Below are positions 1 through 6,344 of a stretch of 9,150 bases of DNA, one piece after another. The stretch's first letter is position 1. Every line of letters starts with the position of its first letter. The position numbers and the translations under genes were made by a program. Source of the DNA: Candidatus Pacearchaeota archaeon (GTDB lineage Archaea; Nanobdellota; Nanobdellia; Pacearchaeales; GW2011-AR1); contig JACOYM010000084.1 in NCBI GenBank assembly GCA_016181905.1, positions 1 through 9,150 of the forward strand. The letters run 5' to 3'. Under the pieces are notes generated by a model. The model saw only the letters and a program-made list of their open reading frames with translations, had not been told where the DNA came from and made no database searches.

Positions 1-1
1 A

Positions 2-1021
2 AAGACTACAATTTTGAAGCAAGTTATTGGAAATCTTTTAATGAAGGCAGACCCTTCAGAAATTCTGTTCATAAACCTGGATTCATTTTCTCTTCTTGAA
101 TTCTCTATACATCGACTAGTTGAAGAATACAGAAAATTACATAAAAAATCTGCTTCAGATTTTTTTTATTTATTTTTGGATGAAATTGCCTCAAGAGACA
201 ATTTTGACCAAGAGTTGAAGAGTTTATATGACAACGAAAACATAAAGATAATCTGCTCATCTTCAATAGCCACTTTAATGCGGGATAAAAAGGCTCTCTT
301 GACTGGCAGGACAAAGACAATAGAAGTAATGCCTTTGACATTTCAGGAATTTTTGCAGTTTAAGGGGGCTAAAATAAGCAAGGCAGATAAGCCAAAGTTA
401 GAAAGTTATTTTAAAGATTACTTGAAATTAGGTGGGATTCCCTATTATGTTCTGACAGAAGACAGGGATTATCTAAATGAACTGATAGAAAGCATAATCT
501 ATAAAGATATAATCGCCCATTACAAGATAACCGGAGAAAGAGCTGTGAAAGAATTATTTGTTTTATTATGCCAGAGAGTTGGAAAGCCAATGAGCTATAA
601 CAAACTGGCAAAAATACTAAAAATATCTGTTGATAGTGTTAAAAGATATGTCGGCTATTTTGAACAAGCATATTTATTTTATGTGGTGGATAGGTATTCA
701 AAATCTGCGAATGAAAAAGTAACTTCCCCTAAGAAGATTTATATTGGGGATGTGGGGATAAAAAATCTTATTACAGAATTTAAGGACCTTGGAGCAAGCT
801 ATGAAAATCTTGTGTTTTTAAAAATTAAAGATAAAAAACCAGAATATTATCTTGAAGGCTCTGCAGAAATAGATTTTGTGACAAAAGATATGGCAATAGA
901 AGCTAAGTATAACCAAGAATTTAATGAAAAGCAATTAAAAATCTTTAATTCAATAAAATTAAAGAAAAAAATTATTGCAAGAGGATACGAATTTTTTGTA
1001 GACTTCAAAAATGCTCTTTGA
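2..1021 (+). CDS. AAA ATPase with C-terminal DUF4143 domain (COG1373 type), 5' end cut by window edge
   Basis: The frame is open from the first bases and begins Lys-Thr-Thr, which fits the end of a Walker A loop (GKTT), so the gene starts left of the window; the TTG at 14 is not a credible start. Numbering from that Lys: Walker B is the hydrophobic run ending Asp60-Glu61; a Ser-rich sensor-like strand is at 85-88; the family's TGR and PLTFQEF motifs are at 101-103 and 111-117; LGGIPYYV at 143-150 marks the start of the DUF4143 half. Near the C-terminus EIDFV (289-293) and IEAKY (299-303) resemble a PD-(D/E)XK nuclease-like core, as usual in this family. About 339 residues are visible of a usual ~380-400. 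These ATPases are widespread accessory genes of poorly known role, sometimes suggested to act in stress or toxin-antitoxin contexts. The gene is AT-rich and shows no functional link to the S-layer gene that converges on it. Confidence 0.88.
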   Translation, partial: KTTILKQVIGNLLMKADPSEILFINLDSFSLLEFSIHRLVEEYRKLHKKSASDFFYLFLDEIASRDNFDQELKSLYDNENIKIICSSSIATLMRDKKALLTGRTKTIEVMPLTFQEFLQFKGAKISKADKPKLESYFKDYLKLGGIPYYVLTEDRDYLNELIESIIYKDIIAHYKITGERAVKELFVLLCQRVGKPMSYNKLAKILKISVDSVKRYVGYFEQAYLFYVVDRYSKSANEKVTSPKKIYIGDVGIKNLITEFKDLGASYENLVFLKIKDKKPEYYLEGSAEIDFVTKDMAIEAKYNQEFNEKQLKIFNSIKLKKKIIARGYEFFVDFKNAL

Positions 1022-1023
1022 GT

Positions 1024-1085
1024 ACCCTGTCTGTTTTATGTCGGAAATGCGAATATCAACAGCATTTCTGACATTAGCGCAGGGT
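1024..1085 (+). other. Nested hairpin directly after the ATPase stop codon
   Basis: The outer stem ACCCTG (1024-1029) pairs with CAGGGT (1080-1085). The inner stem ATGTCGGAAATGC (1038-1050) pairs with GCATTTCTGACAT (1062-1074): 13 pairs, one of them a G-U wobble if transcribed as + strand, around an 11-nt loop. It begins 2 nt after the TGA at 1019-1021. No T-tract follows on the + strand, so it is not a textbook intrinsic terminator. It may be a 3' UTR structure that sets the mRNA end, a small RNA, or a copy of an interspersed repeat. The stem is directly visible; the role is unknown. Confidence 0.6.
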
Positions 1086-1134
1086 TCTTGACAAAATCGC
1101 GAGAAACAAATTCATCGCACGCTCCGCTAATCCT

Positions 1135-1169
1135 CAAAAAATAAAAGAAAAAGAAAAAATAAAAAATTT
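1135..1169 (-). terminator. T-rich terminator of the S-layer gene
   Basis: Read on the - strand, several T runs of 4-6 (broken by single A or C) start about 16 nt after the S-layer TAG stop at 1185-1187. Archaeal RNA polymerase terminates on such oligo-T tracts without needing a hairpin, and a highly expressed S-layer gene is expected to have a strong terminator. Confidence 0.65.
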
Positions 1170-1184
1170 CTGTTACATCTCTAT

Positions 1185-3881
1185 CTAAGCTGTTGTTCCA
1201 GTAGTCGCAACTGTTGCTACAGTTCCGCTTGTGGACAACTTGACTTCACCAACTGCTGTTGAAGGCTTGCTTGTTGTTAAGTACTTTGCAGCTTTTGTTG
1301 TATCTGCTGCTTCGTAACCTGCAACCAGCATAGCTATCTTGGTTGTGTTTGCATCAAGGTATGGGCTCTTCACAACTTTGATTATGGCCTGGTCCGCGCC
1401 AACGCCTGTCTTTGTTGTGAAAGCAGCTCCACATAATGCTGCACTCTCCCCTAAGATTTTCTGCGCAGCTGTGTTTATACAGCTACCTCCAATAACAAGT
1501 AAGTTTTTGCTCTCAACCTGAGATACCTCGCTGTCCTTGACAGTAACAGAGCCTAACTCTGTGACTGTGCCAGTGGCTGTTGATGCCGCTGTGACGCTTG
1601 ATTCAGGAATTCCTACATACACCTGCGCGTATATCTGCTCATCAGGATAGCTGATGGATGCTGTATTCTGGTCAGAGTCAGACTGGTCTAAAAGCGTAAT
1701 TGTTCCCCACAAATCAGCTTCTTTCTGCTTCTTGCTGTCTGTTGCGAGTGTATGCGCTCCAAACTCTGTCTGTTCTGGTCCCCATGTTCTGAATACAGTG
1801 TTTACTCCAATGCCGTCATCTCCTGTTAAGCCTGGCTCAAGTGTAACAATAATTGCCTGGTATTGGTTGTTGTCATCCTTTTCTTCAATGACAACAATAG
1901 CCGGGTCAACTATGTTTGCGAAAGCTCCTGTTGAGCTTCTTGATGTCAAGAACACTCTTGTCACGTTTCCACCAGTTGACACATTACCGTTACCATGTGT
2001 GAAGTTGTATGTCAGCCCAGTATTGGTTATTGCAACTGCAGAGCTCTGTCCTCCAGCGCCTCTTGACGAATTGACAGCATTTCCTCCAATGGTAAAGTTT
2101 CCATTACCTGTCAAAAGAACTGCTATGTCCTGGTATGTATCAGCTCCGTTAGGTACTTTGATTGTTGCTACATCTGTTCCATCTCCATCCCAACCATCTA
2201 ACGTGATGTTTAATGGCTGGTAGAAGAACACCTTTGCTCCTTTACTGCTTTGTATTGTTGGGTAGATAATCATATCAGTCGTCGCACTGCTGTCAGGGTA
2301 GTTCAATCTTACAGTTCTTGCATCCTCGCTTGAACTTGAGTCTCCAAAGTAATTCACATTGAATACCTTGCCTCCGACTGTGACTGTTCCTGTTCCTTCA
2401 GCTGTCAGTGTTGCTGTATATGTGTCTCCTGTGAATACATCTGCAAAGGTAACCTTATCCTGGCTGTAGCCAGTTGTCTGGTTCACAATCTGTGATACCT
2501 TTACAAGATGCCCTTCATCCTCATTACCAACAACAATCATGTCAGACCTGTTCGAAGCCTCTCTCTCAGCAACATTAATTCTGTGCCCGTCAGAGTCATG
2601 GTGCATAAATATTGCATCTGACTTGTTCATGGCGAATTGAGTTGTCTTTGTGTTTCCAAGATAGTCTGTCATTTCAAGCGTCATTTTGTCATCCCCGCTG
2701 TTCTTTATCTTTATGTCTTCTCTTGCAGTTGTGCTGCTATCAGCAATATTCAATCCTGCAAAATCAATCTTAAAGGTTCCGAATAATGGGTCCTTGAAAC
2801 TATCTCCTACCTTTAGTGCATCCTTGTCTGAGTTTGTCGCATAGATTGTTATAACAATCTTGGTAAGTGCTGTTGTGCCTCCGGTCAATGTAACTCTTGT
2901 TCCGTCCATAACTGAATCATCATCTCCGTATGTTACAGAGCTGCCACTTGTTAAGGTGATTTTTTCAGCCCCTGCAACCAAAGATGCTGTGTATTTCAGA
3001 TTGTTGGAGTCTGCTGTGTTGACAGCGATTGTTACTCCATTTATCTTCTTTGAATACCCTTCAGTTATTTCCTTAGAGTCGCTTGTTCCTGCATCATTAG
3101 TCACTTTTACTGTTGCTGTTGTGCTTGACGCGCTAACTAATTCTACAGTGTACTTCTTTCCTCCAACTGTAACCTCTTCAGACACTGATCCAGAGCTGTC
3201 TAAGGTTACCTTAGTAGCCTCTTTCAACAAAACAAGGTTTGTTGAGTCTGTTGCTGCCCCGATAGTGAACTTTTGCCCTAAAAGGCTAAGCTCCTGGTTC
3301 TTTGAGTCAGCATGTGTTACATTAACTGCTTTATTGAAGGTTACTGATGTATTGTAGAAATAATTTGTCGCGCTGCTTGTTCCGCCGCTTGGATTTAGAG
3401 TGTATCCTATTGTAGGGTCATCTGAGCTTGTTGGCATCTTTGAGAACAATAGCCTTGGTGTTGCACCAACCTCTATTGTTTGTGTGTATGTTGCGTCAAC
3501 ATTGCCAGAGAAGCTCCCGTCTTTCAACAAGGTTTTCAGCTCTGACTTTGTTACAACATTCTTCACATTATTCAAAGTGTCATTTACCCAAAGCCTGGAT
3601 GAACTCGTAGACAATGCGGATGTCTCTCCACTTGTTGATGCTGAAGCTGTGCCTGTTGTTGCAGTCTGCTTTGCAAGCTCTGCCTGCAAGCTTTGTCCTA
3701 CATCAACAGCCGCCAAGAAATCACTTGACGCTGCACTTGCACCAACAACAACTGCTACATCTGCTGCTCCTCCAGACACGAAAGGTGCTGGATAGCTTGC
3801 AGCAGCAGCCAATCCAATTGTGCTTCCTAACATCACTGCGCTAGCAAATATCGATGTAATCTTTCTAAAGTTAAATTTCAT
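1185..3881 (-). CDS. S-layer protein with S_layer_N/S_layer_C-type ends (Methanococcus-like), 898 aa
   Basis: This is the likely main surface-lattice protein. Residues 1-27/28 form a Sec signal peptide (Lys/Arg-rich start, hydrophobic core, cleavage near an Ala run). The mature protein begins with the YPAPFV motif (30-35) and a hydrophobic VAVVVGA strand with DFLAA close by, typical of the archaeal S-layer N-terminal domain. The C-terminal domain shows NLLVIGGSCIN (793-803) and VAGYEAADTT (853-862), the matching C-terminal signature. The middle is Thr/Ser/Asp/Gly-rich beta-sandwich-like sequence. I count about 13 N-glycosylation sequons (for example NVT, NFT, NQT). Only two cysteines are seen (801 and 817), both in the C-terminal domain and possibly a disulfide. 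The tail ends in a Thr/Ala/Gly/Val-rich stretch with no membrane anchor. ATG is preceded by a strong Shine-Dalgarno. The gene is intact, less AT-rich than its neighbours, and divergent from a small regulator. Confidence 0.9.
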   Translation of the reverse strand: MKFNFRKITSIFASAVMLGSTIGLAAAASYPAPFVSGGAADVAVVVGASAASSDFLAAVDVGQSLQAELAKQTATTGTASASTSGETSALSTSSSRLWVNDTLNNVKNVVTKSELKTLLKDGSFSGNVDATYTQTIEVGATPRLLFSKMPTSSDDPTIGYTLNPSGGTSSATNYFYNTSVTFNKAVNVTHADSKNQELSLLGQKFTIGAATDSTNLVLLKEATKVTLDSSGSVSEEVTVGGKKYTVELVSASSTTATVKVTNDAGTSDSKEITEGYSKKINGVTIAVNTADSNNLKYTASLVAGAEKITLTSGSSVTYGDDDSVMDGTRVTLTGGTTALTKIVITIYATNSDKDALKVGDSFKDPLFGTFKIDFAGLNIADSSTTAREDIKIKNSGDDKMTLEMTDYLGNTKTTQFAMNKSDAIFMHHDSDGHRINVAEREASNRSDMIVVGNEDEGHLVKVSQIVNQTTGYSQDKVTFADVFTGDTYTATLTAEGTGTVTVGGKVFNVNYFGDSSSSEDARTVRLNYPDSSATTDMIIYPTIQSSKGAKVFFYQPLNITLDGWDGDGTDVATIKVPNGADTYQDIAVLLTGNGNFTIGGNAVNSSRGAGGQSSAVAITNTGLTYNFTHGNGNVSTGGNVTRVFLTSRSSTGAFANIVDPAIVVIEEKDDNNQYQAIIVTLEPGLTGDDGIGVNTVFRTWGPEQTEFGAHTLATDSKKQKEADLWGTITLLDQSDSDQNTASISYPDEQIYAQVYVGIPESSVTAASTATGTVTELGSVTVKDSEVSQVESKNLLVIGGSCINTAAQKILGESAALCGAAFTTKTGVGADQAIIKVVKSPYLDANTTKIAMLVAGYEAADTTKAAKYLTTSKPSTAVGEVKLSTSGTVATVATTGTTA

Positions 3882-3890
3882 TTTTTTTAA

Positions 3891-3898
3891 CCTCCTTT
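3891..3898 (-). promoter_or_regulatory. Strong Shine-Dalgarno of the S-layer gene
   Basis: On the - strand AAAGGAGG lies 9 nt before the ATG at 3881, separated by an A-rich spacer. It matches the 16S 3' end far better than anything in front of the other genes here, which fits very high expression and supports the start chosen. Confidence 0.85.
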
Positions 3899-3940
3899 CA
3901 ATTGTATAACATTATTTTTTGGCTTTATTGTCTTGCATGC

Positions 3941-4068
3941 AGAAAACCATATTAAGGTTTTCTTGATGGCATTAATAGGGTTAAAGTGCCACCTGTTTGA
4001 CAATTCTCACTGTACGTCCCTATTAAGAATCACTGTCGCTGGCCAGATCTCACCTTTGAAATAAGGTG
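3941..4068 (-). promoter_or_regulatory. Structured 5' leader of the S-layer mRNA
   Basis: Three perfect stems lie between the S-layer promoter and its Shine-Dalgarno. They are AGAAAACC (3941-3948) with GGTTTTCT (3956-3963), 7-nt loop; TTAATAGGG (3972-3980) with CCCTATTAA (4018-4026), enclosing 37 nt that can add an inner AGTG/CACT pairing (3985-3988/4008-4011); and CACCTT (4051-4056) with AAGGTG (4063-4068). If transcription starts ~25 nt below the TATA box, the leader is about 250 nt, long for an archaeal mRNA. It could stabilise the message or control translation. No known riboswitch class is recognised. Confidence 0.5.
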
Positions 4069-4155
4069 TAAATTATCATATTCAACTGCCTTTAAAAACC
4101 TTTCCCCCTTCTAATTCGTTATGCATAAAATTCTACCTTGTTCTTCTTTACTTCA

Positions 4156-4170
4156 TTTATAAATCTTTCG
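4156..4170 (-). promoter_or_regulatory. Archaeal promoter (BRE + TATA) of the S-layer gene
   Basis: Read on the - strand the sequence is CGAAAGATTTATAAA: an A-rich BRE followed by TATA box TTTATAAA. The expected start site is ~4130-4137, some 250 nt before the S-layer ATG. The last 14 bases are an exact inverted copy of the promoter at 4223-4236. Confidence 0.7.
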
Positions 4171-4196
4171 TTGTTACTATGGTGTTAGACAACAAT

Positions 4197-4210
4197 CCTG
4201 CAGGCATGCC
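4197..4210. promoter_or_regulatory. Overlapping palindromes CCTGCAGG and GGCATGCC between the two promoters
   Basis: Two perfect 8-bp palindromes share their GG (4203-4204) and sit almost midway between the two TATA boxes, in otherwise AT-rich DNA. Their place suggests an operator or regulator site for one or both divergent promoters. This is an inference from position and symmetry only. Confidence 0.35.
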
Positions 4211-4221
4211 CCAAATGAAAC

Positions 4222-4236
4222 AGAAAGATTTATAAA
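4222..4236 (+). promoter_or_regulatory. Archaeal promoter (BRE + TATA) of the HTH regulator
   Basis: AGAAAGATTTATAAA has the same BRE/TATA core as the S-layer promoter, facing right. The start site would be near 4258, leaving a ~100-nt AT-rich leader. TATA-like runs nearer the gene (for example around 4303-4310) could be an alternative giving a leader of ~25-30 nt. Confidence 0.6.
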
Positions 4237-4271
4237 GATATATGGTTTTTTATGTAATATATAAGGAGTAT

Positions 4272-4295
4272 AGACATATAAAAATAAGACATATA
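4272..4295. repeat. Direct repeat AGACATATA x2 upstream of the regulator
   Basis: Two exact 9-bp copies (4272-4280 and 4287-4295) start 15 bp apart in the leader or core promoter of the HTH gene. They could be tandem binding half-sites for autoregulation, but the surrounding DNA is AT-rich enough for chance to explain them. Confidence 0.3.
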
Positions 4296-4358
4296 TTAAG
4301 AAGTATATAATAAATTATAACAATAAGAGAATCTCCGTCGATTCAAATGGCATAAACA

Positions 4359-4721
4359 ATGGCAAAGAATACAAAAACAATCAATATAACAATAAAAGCA
4401 TCAAAAGATGCTTTCACCTCATTTTTTAGGCATCTGAAGGGTGAGAAAGAGAAAGACTATAATTTTTCAGAAATATCTGCCTTAAGGCAGCTTCTAAACA
4501 ATGAAAAAGCGCGTATTCTGCATGTTATAAAGCATGAAAAGCCATCTTCCTTGTATGCCCTTGCCCGGATTTTAAAGAGAGATTTTAAGTCAGTCCAGCA
4601 AGATGCCAGGCTTCTGGAACATTTTGCCTTTATTCAGCTTGTTCCTGAAAAGAGCGGCAAAAGAAACAGGCTCAAGCCGGTTGTTTCAGCAGACTCTGTA
4701 AATATAATCTTTAATATATAA
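4359..4721 (+). CDS. Winged-helix transcriptional regulator, HVO_A0114/COG4190 type (120 aa)
   Basis: A small soluble DNA-binding protein. Residues 41-116 fit a winged helix: a helix with LLNNEKARILHVI (45-57), the PSSLYALARILKR turn (62-74) that leads into the recognition helix (KSVQQDARLLEH, ~77-88), then a wing (LVPEKSGKRNR) and a short beta tail ending in hydrophobic residues. The order 'PxSLxxLAxxLxRDxKxVxxDxxxLE' is the hallmark of this archaeal MarR-like family. Residues 1-40 are basic and may form a further helix or dimer arm. ATG at 4359 lacks a clear Shine-Dalgarno; a 5-bp hairpin (4329-4333/4340-4344) and a two-codon ATG-GCA-stop at 4347 precede it. It is divergent from the S-layer gene across a symmetric promoter region, so it may regulate itself, the S-layer, or both; that is inference. 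Lone regulators of this family are also often simply autoregulatory. Confidence 0.8.
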   Translation: MAKNTKTINITIKASKDAFTSFFRHLKGEKEKDYNFSEISALRQLLNNEKARILHVIKHEKPSSLYALARILKRDFKSVQQDARLLEHFAFIQLVPEKSGKRNRLKPVVSADSVNIIFNI

Positions 4722-4751
4722 AAACATTCGTTTTCTAACTGAAAGTTACCG

Positions 4752-4770
4752 AGCCAAAAGGATTATAAAG
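4752..4770 (+). promoter_or_regulatory. Promoter of the Cys-rich membrane protein; mRNA probably leaderless
   Basis: An A-rich BRE-like CCAAAAG is followed by the TATA-like GATTATAAAG (4761-4770). The TATA centre is ~27 nt from the ATG at 4792, where archaeal transcription usually begins, and no Shine-Dalgarno lies in the short T-rich gap. Both point to a leaderless transcript. Confidence 0.65.
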
Positions 4771-4791
4771 TTAGCTAAAATTCTTTATTGT

Positions 4792-5757
4792 ATGAAGTTC
4801 AAATTAGAATATATAATTATTGGATTAATCATCGTATTTGCAGTAATAGTTTTGATTAGTGGGTATATGAAAAAGCAAGAAGTGACAATCACAACAGACA
4901 AAACAGAATATGAACCAGGAGAGAATATTACCATTACAATAAAAAATAATTTAATTCAAGTAATTGATTTCTTTAACATTGAAATCGAAGGTTTTATTGA
5001 TAACAAATGGCAAACAGCTAACAGAGATATTGAATGTGGTTGTTTAGAGTTTTGTACAAAAATAGTAGCTTCTCTTTGGCCATGGGAAGCAAAACAATAT
5101 ATTTGGAATCAAGAAATTTGTCAAAATTTGAATTTTGCTAAGTTTAGAGTTAAAATCCTTGCAAAAGAATATTCTAAAGCAGGAGGAAGATTAAAGTGGC
5201 GTGGCGATTTGACTTTTTTTTCAAATGAGTTTGAAATAAAAGAAGAGATATTGGAGTATGAAGGCAAACTATATCCATCAAAGATATGCAGATATTATAT
5301 TGAAGATTTAACAAAAGAGGAATACTGGAAGACAATACCTATTTGTGGCAATTCGGAAATTGATAAATTACCTGAATGGACAACTGTTAAAGTGAGAGGC
5401 AAAATAGCAAAAAAATGGTTTGAATGCCCCGTTGGTAGCTTATGTGCTTTGGCAAACCAATGGCTTACAGTTTTAAATGTTACAGAATTTGAAGTAATTG
5501 GATTTGATGAAGAATACTGCAATAAATTTGATGCTCCGAAAGCATGTCCTTTGGCATGTGCAGTTTGTGCTTATCCAAAAGTTTTATCATATACGGGATG
5601 TCATTCAAAAGAAAATTGTGGAGAATGTTCAACTGATTCTGATTGCAAGGATTTAAATTGTTCGATAGAAGAGAAACCAGAACCACAACCAGAATGTGTA
5701 AATAATACTTGTAAGTGTACTTATTCTTATTGTAAGGAGATTGGCGGGTGTGATTAG
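4792..5757 (+). CDS. Membrane-anchored extracellular Cys-rich protein with Ig-like domain (321 aa), function unknown
   Basis: A single N-terminal membrane segment (~7-25) is followed by extracellular sequence. Residues ~30-150 look like an Ig-like beta-sandwich: TDKTEYEPGENITITIKN, then a CGC pair and a late Trp/Gln strand, a pattern seen in many exported DPANN and bacterial proteins (BsuPI-like; family not certain). Residues ~195-237 (VKVRGKIAKKW...VLNVTEFEVIG) may form a small beta-barrel. The last 82 residues (240-321) hold 14 of the 22 cysteines I count, including C..C..C and the CSTDSDC element common in DPANN Cys-rich tails, which suggests a disulfide-locked or metal-binding module. The Pro/Glu stretch EEKPEPQPE is a linker. 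The gene is AT-rich, stands alone with its own promoter, and ends in a T-rich terminator. It could be an adhesin, an exported binding protein, or a component of contact with a host cell; the sequence does not decide. Confidence 0.75.
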   Translation: MKFKLEYIIIGLIIVFAVIVLISGYMKKQEVTITTDKTEYEPGENITITIKNNLIQVIDFFNIEIEGFIDNKWQTANRDIECGCLEFCTKIVASLWPWEAKQYIWNQEICQNLNFAKFRVKILAKEYSKAGGRLKWRGDLTFFSNEFEIKEEILEYEGKLYPSKICRYYIEDLTKEEYWKTIPICGNSEIDKLPEWTTVKVRGKIAKKWFECPVGSLCALANQWLTVLNVTEFEVIGFDEEYCNKFDAPKACPLACAVCAYPKVLSYTGCHSKENCGECSTDSDCKDLNCSIEEKPEPQPECVNNTCKCTYSYCKEIGGCD

Positions 5758-5776
5758 GGCGAGGCACAGCATTTAA

Positions 5777-5805
5777 TTTTATCTCTTTTTGTTTTTTTGC
5801 TCTTT
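5777..5805 (+). terminator. T-rich terminator after the Cys-rich protein
   Basis: T5 (5786-5790) and T7 (5792-5798) tracts follow the TAG stop by ~30 nt. The flanking ACAGCAT (5766-5772) and ATGCTGT (5806-5812) are complementary, and the second overlaps the end of the converging pilin-like gene, so the structure may serve both transcripts. Confidence 0.55.
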
Positions 5806-6343
5806 ATGCTGTACTATAGCACGCATTCAGCTTTATTCTTACATCATCATTCCCAAAAGGCAGGAGTTTGTCTGCCCCTGTCTTAATAACAACATTGCAG
5901 CTGCCTTTTTTTGTCCCTGCCAGTTGTTTTCTGATTACAATCTCTCCTGTGTCATTTGTCTTGCTTATGGTTTCAATATCAAATTCATACCCTTTCAGAT
6001 AACTCGCATTCCCAGAAGGCCATGCAGCAGATAATATTTCTTCAGTTGTCTGGTTCATAACACTGCATGCAAGCTCTCCATTATTACATTTATTTGCCTC
6101 ATTTTCTGCGCATTCCTTAATAACATCTGCCATGCTAAGAGGCAGGTATCTTGATTCGCATGTTGTAGTGTACTGCAGGAAAGACCCTAAAAAATTAGAC
6201 ACCTCGTTGCTTTTATATTCCTGTTTTGGCTGCCTTATTATGCTTATCCCAAGAAACACAAGCGCTATAACAGATACCAAAACAACTATCAGAATAAAGC
6301 CAACCATCTCCTCCTGTGAATTTTTATATACTCTTCTTATCAT
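5804..6343 (-). CDS. Pilin-like protein D with class III signal sequence, 179 aa
   Basis: The last gene of the pilin-like cluster. A basic start (MIRRVYKNSQ) leads into EEMVGFILIVVLVSVIALVFLG (11-32), the acidic-then-hydrophobic pattern of archaeal prepilin signals; cleavage is likely around Asn-Ser/Gln. The outside part has FLGSFLQYTTTCE (51-63), where the TTxC is, from memory, a recurring motif in a DPANN pilin-like family. Several further Cys follow (78, 86, 93 and two near the C-terminus), then a Trp-Pro (108-109) and a beta-rich tail. I prefer the ATG at 6343: it leaves a 1-nt gap after the preceding stop (TAA-A-ATG), the same spacing as the B-to-C junction. A TTG start at 6352 would add three residues and overlap by 8 nt. 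It probably acts as a minor pilin or pseudopilin at the membrane. Confidence 0.7.
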   Translation of the reverse strand: MIRRVYKNSQEEMVGFILIVVLVSVIALVFLGISIIRQPKQEYKSNEVSNFLGSFLQYTTTCESRYLPLSMADVIKECAENEANKCNNGELACSVMNQTTEEILSAAWPSGNASYLKGYEFDIETISKTNDTGEIVIRKQLAGTKKGSCNVVIKTGADKLLPFGNDDVRIKLNACYSTA

Positions 6344-6344
6344 T

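Larger units (their letters stand above)
3882..4358. other. Divergent intergenic region between S-layer gene and HTH regulator
   Basis: This 477-bp stretch has no convincing long gene. From left to right it holds the S-layer Shine-Dalgarno, the structured S-layer leader with two micro-ORFs, the S-layer promoter (TATA at 4156-4163), overlapping palindromes at 4197-4210, the regulator's promoter (TATA at 4229-4236), and an AT-rich leader with a 9-bp direct repeat before the ATG at 4359. No tRNA or other RNA family is recognised. Confidence 0.75.

Noticed and set aside
14..1021. TTG at 14 as the start of the ATPase
   Set aside because: The upstream codons are open and encode the end of a Walker A motif, so the gene is truncated by the window rather than starting here.
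1654..3795. Long + strand open frames (1654-2223, 2860-3357, 3400-3795 and shorter ones)
   Set aside because: They lie opposite the S-layer gene, have Ser/Thr/Val/Pro-rich composition expected from its antisense, and show no motifs or start signals.
4329..4350. tRNA-like 3' end (sequence resembling a T-loop, with GATTCAAAT)
   Set aside because: No matching T stem, acceptor stem or anticodon arm can be built around it; only a 5-bp hairpin GAATC/GATTC is present.
5295..5767. - strand frames at 5295-5522 and 5480-5767
   Set aside because: They are antisense to the Cys-rich protein, whose membrane segment, domains and promoter are convincing; the translations show no family features.
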